From CAYYTU01 sp964474655 (lineage in GTDB: Bacteria; Chloroflexota; Anaerolineae; B4-G1): a stretch of DNA of 43,572 nucleotides. The notes beneath the pieces are model-generated. The model did not search any database, was not told the origin of the DNA, and was given only the letters and a program-made list of their open reading frames with translations. Every line of letters starts with the position of its first letter. The stretch's first letter is position 1. Positions 33,038 to 41,428 of this stretch are shown in pieces. Location: the NCBI GenBank assembly GCA_964474655.1, contig CAYYTU010000022.1, positions 1 through 43,572 of the forward strand. Direction: 5' to 3'. A program made the translations under genes and the position numbers.

Positions 33038-34654
33038 TTGAAAGCCGATCTTATACTCCACAATGGCAAATTGCACACCCAGGACCCTGACTATCCAGCC
33101 GCTACCGCCGTCGCCATCCGGGCGAACCGTCTGCTTGCCGTCGGCAATGATGCCGAAATCCGCGCGTTCGCCGATGCCGACACCCGCTCGGTCGATCTGG
33201 CGGGGCGGCGCGTATTGCCCGGCCTGACCGACGCTCACTTTCACTTCCGCGACTGGGCCCTGGGGCGTCGGCAGCTGGCGCTGGCAGACACCCCGTCGCT
33301 CGCCAGTCTGAAGGAGCAGCTGGCCGAACGGGCGAAGGAGACACCGCCGGGCGATTGGATACAGGGCCAGGGCTGGAACGAGACTCGCTGGCCCGAACAG
33401 CGTATGCCCACCCGCCGCGATCTGGACGCCGCGGCGTCCGATCCCCCCGTCATTCTTTGGCGCAGCGATCTCCATCTGGCGGTGGCGAACTCGCGGGCGC
33501 TGGAAGAAGCGGGCATCACGGCCCAGACGTCCAATCCAGAACAGGGCGTGATCGACCGCGACTCCGCCGGCGAACCCACGGGCATCCTGCGCGAGCTGGC
33601 CATCGGACTGGTGCGGGATGTCATCCCCGCGCCAACCGAGGAGGAGACCGTCGATGCGCTCCGTGCGGCGCTTCCGGCGCTTCACGCGCTGGGCCTGACG
33701 GGCGTTCACGATCATCGCATTATGGGCGGCGCCGACGGCCAGCCGTCCTTCCGGGCCTGCCAGCGGCTCCAGGCCGCCGACGATCTGACGCTGCGACTCT
33801 GGATGGACCTCCCCGGCGAGCGGCTGGACGAGGCCATCGCGCTGGGCCTGCGCTCCGGGATGGGCGGCGATCGCCTGCGGGTGGGGCACCTTAAGCTCTT
33901 CTCCGACGGCGGGCAGGGCGCCCGCACGGCCTGGATGCTGGAGCCTTACGAGGATACGGGCGAATGTGGCATGCCGCTGACGCCGATGGACGTCATCAGC
34001 GAGAAGGCCCATCAGGCCCATCGGGCCGGGCTGGCCGTTGCCGTCCACGCTATCGGCGACCGCGCCAACCGCGAGCTGATCGGCGTCTTCGAGCGCGTCT
34101 TGCGTGCCGAACGAGAAGCTGAGACGGCGCCGCCAGCCGCTCGCCATCGCATCGAGCACGCCCAGAACCTCCGTCCCGCGGACGTGGAGCGGCTAGCCCA
34201 GCTGGACATCGTGGCCTCGGTGCAGCCGATCCACGCCACCGATGACATCCCGATGACCGAGGCCTCGGTCGGCGAGCGGGCTCGCTTCGCCTATCCCTTC
34301 CGCGATATGTGGGACGCTGGCGTGACGCTGGCGCTGGGCTCCGATGCGCCGGTGGCCAGCCCCAACCCGTTCTGGGGCCTTCACGCCGCCGTCACCCGCC
34401 AGCGGCGCGATGGCACGCCCGAGGGCGGCTGGTATCCGCGGCAGCGATTGACCGTGTCCGAGGCGGTCTGGGGCTTCACGATGGGCCCGGCGTTGGTCAG
34501 CGGGCGCGAGGCCGAGCTGGGCAGCATCACGCCCGGCAAGCTGGCCGATCTGGTGGTGCTGGATCGCGACATCTTCGCTATCCCCCCGGGTGACATCGCT
34601 GAGACGGCGGTGACGATGACGGTGTTCGACGGTCAGGTCGTCTACGAACGATAG
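33038..34654 (+). CDS. Amidohydrolase family 3 (YtcJ-like) metal-dependent hydrolase
   Basis: A 538-aa TIM-barrel amidohydrolase. The start is a TTG at 33038, chosen because AAGGAGGAGG lies just upstream and the product then begins MKADLILHNGKLHT, the usual small beta domain; the frame is open further upstream but without a ribosome site. Metal-binding elements are GLTDAHFHF (res 62-70, His67 and His69), AVHAIGDRANRE, RHRIEHAQNL and LALGSDAPV, with the C-terminal GKLADLVVLDRD segment of the family. Members hydrolyse amides or formamides on varied substrates, so the substrate is unknown. It may be transcribed on its own; no operon partner is close. Confidence 0.85.
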   Translation: MKADLILHNGKLHTQDPDYPAATAVAIRANRLLAVGNDAEIRAFADADTRSVDLAGRRVLPGLTDAHFHFRDWALGRRQLALADTPSLASLKEQLAERAKETPPGDWIQGQGWNETRWPEQRMPTRRDLDAAASDPPVILWRSDLHLAVANSRALEEAGITAQTSNPEQGVIDRDSAGEPTGILRELAIGLVRDVIPAPTEEETVDALRAALPALHALGLTGVHDHRIMGGADGQPSFRACQRLQAADDLTLRLWMDLPGERLDEAIALGLRSGMGGDRLRVGHLKLFSDGGQGARTAWMLEPYEDTGECGMPLTPMDVISEKAHQAHRAGLAVAVHAIGDRANRELIGVFERVLRAEREAETAPPAARHRIEHAQNLRPADVERLAQLDIVASVQPIHATDDIPMTEASVGERARFAYPFRDMWDAGVTLALGSDAPVASPNPFWGLHAAVTRQRRDGTPEGGWYPRQRLTVSEAVWGFTMGPALVSGREAELGSITPGKLADLVVLDRDIFAIPPGDIAETAVTMTVFDGQVVYER

Positions 34655-34781
34655 ACCGTTTAGTTGCTAATGATTTTTGATTGTCAAGTTCGGTAATTGG
34701 CCCATCCAAGTCGTTTCCGCTTTGCTCGGCTTGGAACGCCAGATCCAGGCCAAAAACAGGTGCATTTTGTCTTGCTAAGCC

Positions 34782-34801
34782 GCTGGATCGCTAGATCCAG
34801 C
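34782..34801. repeat. 20-bp perfect stem-loop in intergenic DNA
   Basis: GCTGGATC and GATCCAGC flank a GCTA loop. A weaker inverted pair, CCAAGTCG/CGGCTTGG, lies at about 34707-34735. Both are in the 221-bp gap between the amidohydrolase and aminotransferase genes. No T-run follows, so this is not a standard terminator. Confidence 0.55.
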
Positions 34802-34875
34802 AGGAGCGGGTGAGGGAAGGCTATTACTGGTTTTGATGGTCAAAAATCTATAGAGTCTACCAATTGGAGGTAACG

Positions 34876-36216
34876 ATGTCCAAGACGAAGGATCGACGTC
34901 TCAACGACGCTCGCTGCGCCCCGCAGATCGCGACCGATCTGCCGGGGCCGGAGGCTCAGATCCATATCGAGGCTGACGAGCACGTCACGGCACCGGCGCT
35001 CTCCCGCGCCTATCCGTTCGTGGCTAGCCACGCCCAGGGCTGTGTGGTGACCGGGGTCGATGGAAACCGTTTCCTCGACTTCGCCTCCGGTATCGCCGTC
35101 TGCTCCACCGGGCACTGCCATCCGCGCGTCGTCAAAGCGATCCAGGAGCAAGCCGAGCGCTTGATCCACATCTGCGGATCGGATTTTTACACCCCGCGCT
35201 ACTCGGAGCTGGCGGAGAAGCTGACCAGCATAGCGCCGGCCTCCGAAACATGGCAGGTCTTTCTGACCAACTCCGGGGCCGAGGCGGTGGAAGGGGCGCT
35301 GAAGCTGGCGCGGTATAATACCGGGCGACATCGCTTTATCGCCTTCATGGGCGGCTTTCACGGGCGGACGCTGGGTACCATCTCGCTGACGGCCAGCAAG
35401 CCCAAGTACCGTCGCGGGTTCGGGCCGCTGCTGCCGGGTGTCAGCCACGTGCCCTACGGGAATTGTTTCAATTGCCACTTCAATCTCCGGTATCCCGATT
35501 GTGATTTGTACTGTGTGGACTACATCGAGCGGGAGATATTCACCCGCATCGCGCCGCCGGAGGATGTGGCCGCCGTCATCGTCGAGCCGATCCAGGGCGA
35601 GGGCGGATACGTGGTGCCGCCGCCGGATTGGCTGGGCGCCGTCCGGGAGCTGTGCGATCGCCACGGCATTTTGTTGATCGCGGATGAGGTGCAGAGCGGG
35701 ATGGGGCGCACGGGCAAGATGTTCGCCTTTGAACACTTCGACGTGGTGCCGGACATCATCACCGTAGCCAAGGGTATCGCCTCCGGGATGCCGATCGGGG
35801 CTTTCATCGGACGGGCGGATCTGATGACCTGGGAATCGGGCGCCCACGGGACCACCTTCGGCGGCAACCCGGTCTCCTGCGCCGCGGCCCTGGAGACGAT
35901 CGCCCTGATCGAAGAAGGGCTGATGGAGAACGCCGGCGTGATGGGCGATTATCTGCTGGAGCGTCTGCAGGCGTTGCAGGCGGATCATAAAAGCGTGGTC
36001 GAGGTGCGGGGGCTGGGGTTGATGATCGGTCTTGAATTCCAGCGCGACGAACAGGCTCAGGTCGTGGCCGAGGGATGCTTCCACCGCGGGCTGATCGTGC
36101 TGCGCTGCGGCGACAAGGCGATTCGGCTCTCGCCGCCGCTCGTGATCGGCGAGCAGGAGGCCGACGCCGCGCTGGAGGTGCTGGGCGCCGCCATCGCCGA
36201 GACAGAGAATACGTAA
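34876..36216 (+). CDS. Class III PLP-dependent aminotransferase (GABA/ornithine-type)
   Basis: A 446-aa fold-type I aminotransferase. The start at 34876 has GGAGG at 5 nt; a TTG four codons earlier overlaps that site and is rejected. Key features are the TNSGAEAVEGA loop (res 131-141), GGFHGRT (159-165), IADEVQSGMGRTG (268-280) with Asp270 near the cofactor, and the Schiff-base Lys299 in TVAKGIASG. A four-cysteine stretch (197, 200, 209, 213) sits in the middle; I believe it is a feature of this subfamily and not an oddity. The substrate could be 4-aminobutyrate, acetylornithine or another omega-amino acid; no arg or gab genes are nearby to decide. Confidence 0.87.
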   Translation: MSKTKDRRLNDARCAPQIATDLPGPEAQIHIEADEHVTAPALSRAYPFVASHAQGCVVTGVDGNRFLDFASGIAVCSTGHCHPRVVKAIQEQAERLIHICGSDFYTPRYSELAEKLTSIAPASETWQVFLTNSGAEAVEGALKLARYNTGRHRFIAFMGGFHGRTLGTISLTASKPKYRRGFGPLLPGVSHVPYGNCFNCHFNLRYPDCDLYCVDYIEREIFTRIAPPEDVAAVIVEPIQGEGGYVVPPPDWLGAVRELCDRHGILLIADEVQSGMGRTGKMFAFEHFDVVPDIITVAKGIASGMPIGAFIGRADLMTWESGAHGTTFGGNPVSCAAALETIALIEEGLMENAGVMGDYLLERLQALQADHKSVVEVRGLGLMIGLEFQRDEQAQVVAEGCFHRGLIVLRCGDKAIRLSPPLVIGEQEADAALEVLGAAIAETENT

Positions 36217-36295
36217 TAGAAAACATCGCCGAGAGCGTCAGGCGCAGGTTAGCAACTTTCGGCAAGCAAGAACGAGACAGGCAAAGGAGGACAGA

Positions 36296-36871
36296 ATGGC
36301 AAGAATTTTGATGCTCGTGGGTGATTTCGTGGAGGATTACGAGGTGATGGTCCCCTTCCAGGCTCTGCAGATGGTGGGCCATAATGTGGATGCCGTTTGC
36401 CCCGGGAAGGAGGCCGAGGAAGTAGTGCGCACGGCGATCCACGACTTCGAGGGCGACCAGACGTACAGCGAAAAGCGCGGCCATAACTTCCAGCTCAACG
36501 CCACGTTCGACGAGGTGGCGGCCGAGGACTACGATGCGCTGGTGATCCCCGGTGGCCGAGCGCCGGAGTACATCCGGCTGGATAAGCGAGTGCTGGAGAT
36601 GGTGCGTCACTTTGCCGAGGCCGATAAGCCCATTGCGGCGATCTGTCACGGGCCGCAAGTGCTGGCGGCGGCTCGGGTGCTGCAAGGCAAGGAATGCACC
36701 GCCTATCCTGCCGTCGGGCCGGACGTGGTGAACGCCGGCGCGAAGTTCGTAGAGGTGGCGGTCAACGAGGCACACGTCGATGGCAACTTGGTCACCGCGC
36801 CGGCCTGGCCCGCCCATCCGGAGTGGCTGGCGAAGTTCCTGGACGTGCTGGGGACGAAGATAAAAGTGTAG
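36296..36871 (+). CDS. DJ-1/PfpI family protein
   Basis: A 191-aa class I glutamine amidotransferase-like protein. It has the nucleophile elbow AAICHGP with Cys117 and His118, the partner Glu14 in DFVEDYE, and the VIPGGRAPEYIR loop (83-94). Related proteins act as glyoxalases, deglycases or chaperones, so I do not assign an activity. AAAGGAGG precedes the ATG at ideal spacing. It follows the aminotransferase by 79 bp, perhaps in one transcript, and a hairpin terminator candidate follows at 36905-36954. Confidence 0.85.
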   Translation: MARILMLVGDFVEDYEVMVPFQALQMVGHNVDAVCPGKEAEEVVRTAIHDFEGDQTYSEKRGHNFQLNATFDEVAAEDYDALVIPGGRAPEYIRLDKRVLEMVRHFAEADKPIAAICHGPQVLAAARVLQGKECTAYPAVGPDVVNAGAKFVEVAVNEAHVDGNLVTAPAWPAHPEWLAKFLDVLGTKIKV

Positions 36872-36904
36872 CTATAGCTCCATCCCTGCACCCTGCGCCT
36901 GACG

Positions 36905-36954
36905 AAAAGCAGATCGTCGTGCTCCTCCCAAACGGAGCCCGCGAGCTGCTTTTT
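36905..36954 (+). terminator. Candidate Rho-independent terminator
   Basis: Nested pairs AAAAGCAG/CTGCTTTT (36905-36912 with 36946-36953) and GCTCC/GGAGC (36921-36925 with 36934-36938) form a long interrupted hairpin ending in a T-run. It lies 34 bp after the DJ-1/PfpI stop. Confidence 0.5.
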
Positions 36955-37074
36955 GACTTCTAGGCCAGTCCAACTTATACTGTATCTTAACTCCTGCAAT
37001 TTAGCGATTCTAGGCTTTGGAAGTCTATTGTCGAGGGTTTGGGACGCAAAATAAACCCGCTTTGCTTCTAAATC

Positions 37075-37212
37075 TGGGGTTCCGAGGCGAATCGCCCGTG
37101 AAAGTGCCTTCAGTGCCACGGAGTGTGCTCAGATGCGAACAAGGCAGACGAAGCTAAGGTTGATACGCTCGGTTAATGCGTCTAGGGTGCTTTGGAACTG
37201 CTTCGTTTGCCC
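37075..37212. repeat. Dispersed intergenic repeat, copy B
   Basis: This is the diverged partner of 7480-7635. Its distal part runs from GGCAGACGAAGC (37143-37154) to GCTTCGTTTGCC (37200-37211), an imperfect inverted pair bounding 69 bp, about 20 bp shorter than in copy A. It occupies part of the 384-bp gap between 36871 and 37256. The rest of that gap holds the terminator candidate at 36905-36954 and otherwise nothing I can name. Confidence 0.6.
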
Positions 37213-37255
37213 AATCTTCTCGGCAGTTGTTCAGTCCCCAAAGAGGGAGCTTGAA

Positions 37256-37765
37256 ATGCATAAGAGAAGCACGTTCTTCATTGGGTCTATTCTTATAGTC
37301 GCGCTTGCGAGCGTGGCTTGTACCGGCGCTATGGAACCGAAGCCGACGCCCGCTCCGACACATACGTCCGAACCAACTCCTACGCCGAGACCCCAGGAGA
37401 TATCAATAACGGGCCCGGATTGCCCGAAGAGCTTTCGGGAGGAGCAGCAGATCGATCAAGAAGTAACAATCGTCGCCCACAGCTCACTGACCTTGACTGT
37501 CGGCTCCACGCCTTCGATCCCTTGCGGGTGGCAGCGCCCGGCGATCGGCGATCAGGCTATCGTGCGCCAGGTGGCCCATCAAAGCAAGTGGCCGGCCGCA
37601 GGAGCGACACCGATGCCCGGCGCTCCCGGCAGCGAAATATGGGGCTTTGAGACGCTCAAAGAGGGCGAAACTACTATCTCCCTGACCTGCGTCTGCCTCG
37701 GCGAGGAGGGTAGCGGAGAAGAGATAAGCGGGACGTTCAATCTGCACGTGGCCGTCGAAAGGTAA
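37256..37765 (+). CDS. Chagasin-like (inhibitor I42-type) lipoprotein
   Basis: A 169-aa exported protein. The start at 37256 is preceded by GAGGGAG and begins a signal peptide ending ALASVAC at Cys21, a weak lipobox. A Thr/Pro linker follows, then a beta-rich domain: LTVGSTPSIPCGWQ resembles the chagasin loop NPTTGY-W, and PGAPGSEIWGFETLKEGETTISLTC resembles the GxGG-F-A-x2-G-TTI-L stretch. The third inhibitory loop (RPW) is not evident. If correct it would inhibit papain-like cysteine proteases outside the cell; other immunoglobulin-like folds are possible. The open frame extends 41 codons upstream through repeat copy B and is not used. Confidence 0.55.
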   Translation: MHKRSTFFIGSILIVALASVACTGAMEPKPTPAPTHTSEPTPTPRPQEISITGPDCPKSFREEQQIDQEVTIVAHSSLTLTVGSTPSIPCGWQRPAIGDQAIVRQVAHQSKWPAAGATPMPGAPGSEIWGFETLKEGETTISLTCVCLGEEGSGEEISGTFNLHVAVER

Positions 37766-37857
37766 CTACAGGTACACTGACGCTGGATGCATTCCAGGCT
37801 GTGTAAAAATTGCGCAATAGCATAACCGATTGGTATTCCTAGAGAGAGGGGGCATAT

Positions 37858-38139
37858 ATGGCAGATATCACGGTGGAAAAATCAGAACGCAACGACAGTT
37901 ACGATCTTCAAGTCACCGTCAAAGAGGGACAGAGCGAGACGAATCACAAAGTGACGCTCAAGCGATCGGATTATGAGCGGCTCGCCGGCGGCGAGGCCAG
38001 CCCGGAGGAGCTGGTCACAGAATCCTTCCGCTTCCTGCTGGAGCGGGAGCCGAAGGAGTCGATCCTGCGTTCCTTCGATCTGACTGTCATCAGCCGCTAC
38101 TTCCCAGAGTACGAGCGCGAGATCAAGCAGCGCTTGTGA
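37858..38139 (+). CDS. Small conserved-looking protein of unknown function
   Basis: A 93-aa acidic, soluble protein that I do not recognise. The first half alternates in a beta-like pattern (DITVEK..DSYDLQVTVKEG..NHKVTLKR), and the second half is helical (DYERLAGGEASPEELVTESFRFLLEREP) ending in SRYFPEYEREIKQRL. It lacks Cys, a signal peptide and membrane segments. AGAGAGGGGG lies upstream of the ATG. A 12-bp perfect stem-loop begins 9 nt after the stop. Its codon use looks like its neighbours, so I treat it as a real gene. Confidence 0.75.
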   Translation: MADITVEKSERNDSYDLQVTVKEGQSETNHKVTLKRSDYERLAGGEASPEELVTESFRFLLEREPKESILRSFDLTVISRYFPEYEREIKQRL

Positions 38140-38147
38140 TCTATGAG

Positions 38148-38177
38148 CCTCCCGGCGAGTCTAAGCTCGCCGGGAGG
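38148..38177 (+). terminator. Strong 12-bp hairpin after the 93-aa gene
   Basis: CCTCCCGGCGAG (38148-38159) and CTCGCCGGGAGG (38166-38177) pair perfectly around a 6-nt loop. No T-run follows, so it is either a Rho-aided terminator or an mRNA-stabilising hairpin that insulates the next promoter. Confidence 0.6.
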
Positions 38178-38183
38178 GACTGC

Positions 38184-38211
38184 TTGACACACCTCCACCC
38201 CTGGCTACAAT
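38184..38211 (+). promoter_or_regulatory. Sigma-A-type promoter giving a nearly leaderless mRNA
   Basis: TTGACA (38184-38189), a 16-bp spacer and TACAAT (38206-38211) end only 9 nt before the ATG at 38221. There is no ribosome site in between, so transcription should begin at or next to the start codon. Confidence 0.7.
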
Positions 38212-38220
38212 ACCGGTTAT

Positions 38221-39327
38221 ATGATTAAACGCACTGCCCGCGGTGTGGGCTTCCTCGTCTTTGGCCTCTTCTTTATCCTGTTGGTCTCCTGCGGAACTAA
38301 ACGCGGGGACGAGCCAACAACGTCCGCCGCTACCGCCCATCTGAGCTTTACTCCCACCTCTCCCTCCACGCCTACAGCCTCCGGTCTACAAGCTACTTCT
38401 GGCCCGACGACGCCGAGCCCAGAGGCTACCCTCAAGCCCACGGATCTGCCGCCAACCGAGGAGGCCAACTTCATCACCCACACCGTTCAGCCCGGCGAGA
38501 CGCTGCTGGGGCTCGCCAGGCAGTACGACGTGCCGATGGCCGCCATCCAGCTGCAAAACGAGATGGGGGGCTCGATCGATATCTTCGCAGGTGACTCGCT
38601 CACTATCCCCCCGTCGGTCGGCTGGGAGGGCGCATCGCCCTTCTGGACTGTCCACGTGGTGGAGGAGGGAGAGACGCTGATCGAGATTGCCCGCGCCTAC
38701 GATCTGGAACCGACGACGCTCCAATCGGTCAATGGGCTGGTCGATGCCGACATCATCGGCGTGAGACAGGATCTGATGCTGCCGCTAGAGACGCTGAGCC
38801 TGGCCCGTACACCCGTGCCGACGCCTGTACCGAAAGCAGCGCCCACCGCCGATGAAGCGACGGTGATGCCTGCCACATCTACTCCCGCTCCAACAGCTGC
38901 AGCCGTCGCTGCCGGGTCGCCCCCAGCCGACGTGGCCGACTGGCCGCGCGAGACCGTGCGCCTGATCAACGAGGTGCGGGCCCAGCACGGCCTCCCGCCG
39001 CTGACCTACAACGAGACGCTGGCCCAGGCCGCCCAGGCCCACGCCAACGATTGTGCCCAGCGCGGTCGAGGCAGCCATACCGGCTCCGATGGCTCCGACA
39101 TCAAGACCCGCATCCTGCGCGCCGGCTACGATCCCGCCAGCTGGGCCGAGTGTTGGGCCCAGCGCAAGACGCCCGCCGGCGCGGTGGAGATCTGGATGGA
39201 TGAGGTGCCTCCCAACGACCCGCATCGCCGCACACTTCTCACCACCTGGCTTTCCGAGATCGGTATGGGCGTCGCCAAGACCGACTGGGGCTACTACTTC
39301 ATCGCTGACTTCGGTCGCCCGCGCTGA
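38221..39327 (+). CDS. LysM-CAP domain lipoprotein
   Basis: A 368-aa exported lipoprotein. The signal peptide ends in the lipobox LVSC with Cys24. After a Thr/Pro linker come two LysM domains (about res 84-131 and 142-189), which bind peptidoglycan or chitin-like glycans, another Pro/Thr linker, and a CAP/SCP-like domain (about 245-366: LINEVRAQHGLPPLTYNETLAQAAQAHANDC, SHTGSDGS, IWMDEVP-PNDPHRRTLL). The usual GENIA motif reads AECWAQ here, so the cleft differs from typical bacterial CAP proteins. It likely sits on the wall; enzymatic activity is unproven. It has its own promoter. Confidence 0.85.
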   Translation: MIKRTARGVGFLVFGLFFILLVSCGTKRGDEPTTSAATAHLSFTPTSPSTPTASGLQATSGPTTPSPEATLKPTDLPPTEEANFITHTVQPGETLLGLARQYDVPMAAIQLQNEMGGSIDIFAGDSLTIPPSVGWEGASPFWTVHVVEEGETLIEIARAYDLEPTTLQSVNGLVDADIIGVRQDLMLPLETLSLARTPVPTPVPKAAPTADEATVMPATSTPAPTAAAVAAGSPPADVADWPRETVRLINEVRAQHGLPPLTYNETLAQAAQAHANDCAQRGRGSHTGSDGSDIKTRILRAGYDPASWAECWAQRKTPAGAVEIWMDEVPPNDPHRRTLLTTWLSEIGMGVAKTDWGYYFIADFGRPR

Positions 39328-39391
39328 TGGTGTCGGTGCAACCTCGGCCCGTGAGTATGCTTTCTGGAACCGCATTGCTCCCCCGCTACCT

Positions 39392-41428
39392 ATGACCTCG
39401 AACCCAGATCGACGCCTGGCCCGGCTTAAGCTGTTTCTTCTGCTGATCATCACGCTGCTGGCGGCTTTCTTCCGCCTCTATCGTCTCGGTAGCTTACCTC
39501 CGGGCGACGGCTACGACCCTGCCTATTATGGCGTGGACGCCCTGCAGCTTCTCCGCGGCGAACCGCTGCCCCTTATGCTCCAACCCAACCGCGAGCCGCT
39601 CTTCAGCTACCTCGTCGCAGCCTCCTTTCTGGTGGTCGGCGCGTCGACGCTGGGCATTCATCTGGCCTCAGCGATGGTGGGGCTGGCGACGGTGCCGGCC
39701 GTTTACGCGGCGGGGGAGGCGCTGTTTGCCAGGCTGCCCGACGAAGAGAGCGCACTGAGGCGCTGGGGCGGGCTGCTGGCGGCACTGATGATGGCCGTCT
39801 CCTACTGGCACCTCAACTGGAGCCGCTATGGCGTGCGGGCGATCCTGGTGCCGCCCTTTGCCGCGTTGACGTTCACCTTTCTGTGGCGAGGCTTCCATCG
39901 GGATGATAGAGGCTCCTTCGTCCTGTGCGGCGTCGCGCTGGGACTGAGTATGTACACCTACCAAGCCGCACGGTTACTGCCGATCCTGGTGGCCTTCGCC
40001 TTCGCCGCCGTCGCCTGGCGACGTGGGACGATCACCCGGCGCGATTGGTCAGACGCCTTGATCGTAGCGCTGATGGCGCTATTGGTCTTCGCCCCGCTGG
40101 GGATCTACTTCGTGCGGCATCCCGGGAGCTTTACGCTGCGGGTCAAACACGCTTTCGTGGCCCAGGAAGAGCAAGACGCCCCGGGCAAGCTGGAAGCCAT
40201 CCTCGACCAGACGACCGAGGCTCTGCTGAGCTTCAACATTGACGGGGATCATACGCCCTACAGCACCATTCCGGGACGTCCCTCGCTCAACCTTTTCTTC
40301 TCGGCCCTCTTCTTCCTGGGGATTGTCGTCAGTGTGGCTCGCGTGCGACGTCCCGCCTACGCCTTTCTGTTGGCCTCGTTGGTCGTGATGATCGTCCCGG
40401 CGATGCTGGCCGGTCAGGGGCCGGCCGCCAAGCGCGCGATTGGGACGCTGCCGGCGGTGGCGATGCTAATCGCGGTCGGAGCATTGGCGCCCTTGAAGAT
40501 GCTCCGGCGCTGGATGACCGATTCGTCTGCACGCTGGCTGCGGATCGGCTGGGGGCTGGTCGTCGCTGGTGGCTTCGTCTACAGTGGCGCGGTGACCTAC
40601 CGCGACTATTTCATACGCTGGGCCTCCAATCCTGACCTCTATACTCACTTTGAGCTCGGAATCTCGGCCATCGGCCAATATGTAAGAAATTTGCCCCCTG
40701 ATGAGCAGGTCTACCTTTCCCCTGAACTCCCGGCGCACCCGTCCATTCGCTTCCAATCCGGGCTGAGGGAGGATATCCGCGGCTACAACGGGCGCCAATG
40801 CGTGGTGGTGCCCCGGCGCACGTCGGTCGATACGACCTATATCGTGGTGCCGAAGAAAGACGAGCAAAGCCTGGATCGGCTCGCGGACTACTTCCCTGCG
40901 GGCGAGGTGGTGCATAAGGGCAGCTGGCATCAGGGTACACCGTATTTCCACGCTTATCGGATCCCGGTGGGGAGCGAGGCGCAGCTATCTCCCTCCCGCC
41001 AGGTGGAGGCGACGTGGAACAGCTGGATTCGGCTGCTGGGGTACGATCTTAATCAGGAGACCTATCGGCCTGGGGAGATGGTGAAGGTGACGGCTTACTA
41101 CCAGGATCTGGAGCAGGTGGAACAGCGCTACACAGCGTTCGTCCATCTGCTGGGATCGCGGAACTCGGACACCGACAGCCCGCTCTGGGCCCAGAACGAC
41201 AGCGAGCCGTGTCTTGGCTTCTACCCCACCACCTCGTGGCACAAGGATGAGGTTATTGTGGATCGGTTCAAGCTGACCATCCCGGACGATGCGCCGGCGG
41301 GCGAGTACGAGCTGACGACCGGGTTCTACTACGTGTGGACCGGCGAGCGCTTGCCGGTGACGGAGGCCGATGTGGCGGTCCAAAACGAGGCCGTCTCGCT
41401 GGGAAGCGTGAAGGTGGTCGATGGATAA
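39392..41428 (+). CDS. GT39-family (ArnT/PMT-like) membrane glycosyltransferase, first copy
   Basis: A 678-aa protein with about ten hydrophobic helices and a C-terminal soluble beta-rich domain (about res 540-678). The first outward loop carries GDGYDPAYYGVDALQLL, the position of the catalytic acidic residues in GT39/GT83 proteins that use polyprenyl-phosphate sugars. I use the ATG at 39392, since the frame further upstream lies inside the LysM-CAP gene. There is no obvious ribosome site. The target could be lipids, proteins or a surface polymer. It is one of a tandem pair: the second copy overlaps its end by 8 nt. Confidence 0.8.
   Translation: MTSNPDRRLARLKLFLLLIITLLAAFFRLYRLGSLPPGDGYDPAYYGVDALQLLRGEPLPLMLQPNREPLFSYLVAASFLVVGASTLGIHLASAMVGLATVPAVYAAGEALFARLPDEESALRRWGGLLAALMMAVSYWHLNWSRYGVRAILVPPFAALTFTFLWRGFHRDDRGSFVLCGVALGLSMYTYQAARLLPILVAFAFAAVAWRRGTITRRDWSDALIVALMALLVFAPLGIYFVRHPGSFTLRVKHAFVAQEEQDAPGKLEAILDQTTEALLSFNIDGDHTPYSTIPGRPSLNLFFSALFFLGIVVSVARVRRPAYAFLLASLVVMIVPAMLAGQGPAAKRAIGTLPAVAMLIAVGALAPLKMLRRWMTDSSARWLRIGWGLVVAGGFVYSGAVTYRDYFIRWASNPDLYTHFELGISAIGQYVRNLPPDEQVYLSPELPAHPSIRFQSGLREDIRGYNGRQCVVVPRRTSVDTTYIVVPKKDEQSLDRLADYFPAGEVVHKGSWHQGTPYFHAYRIPVGSEAQLSPSRQVEATWNSWIRLLGYDLNQETYRPGEMVKVTAYYQDLEQVEQRYTAFVHLLGSRNSDTDSPLWAQNDSEPCLGFYPTTSWHKDEVIVDRFKLTIPDDAPAGEYELTTGFYYVWTGERLPVTEADVAVQNEAVSLGSVKVVDG

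Noticed and set aside
37133..37255. N-terminal extension of the chagasin-like lipoprotein
   Set aside because: The extra 41 codons fall inside the dispersed repeat and would displace the signal peptide from the N-terminus.
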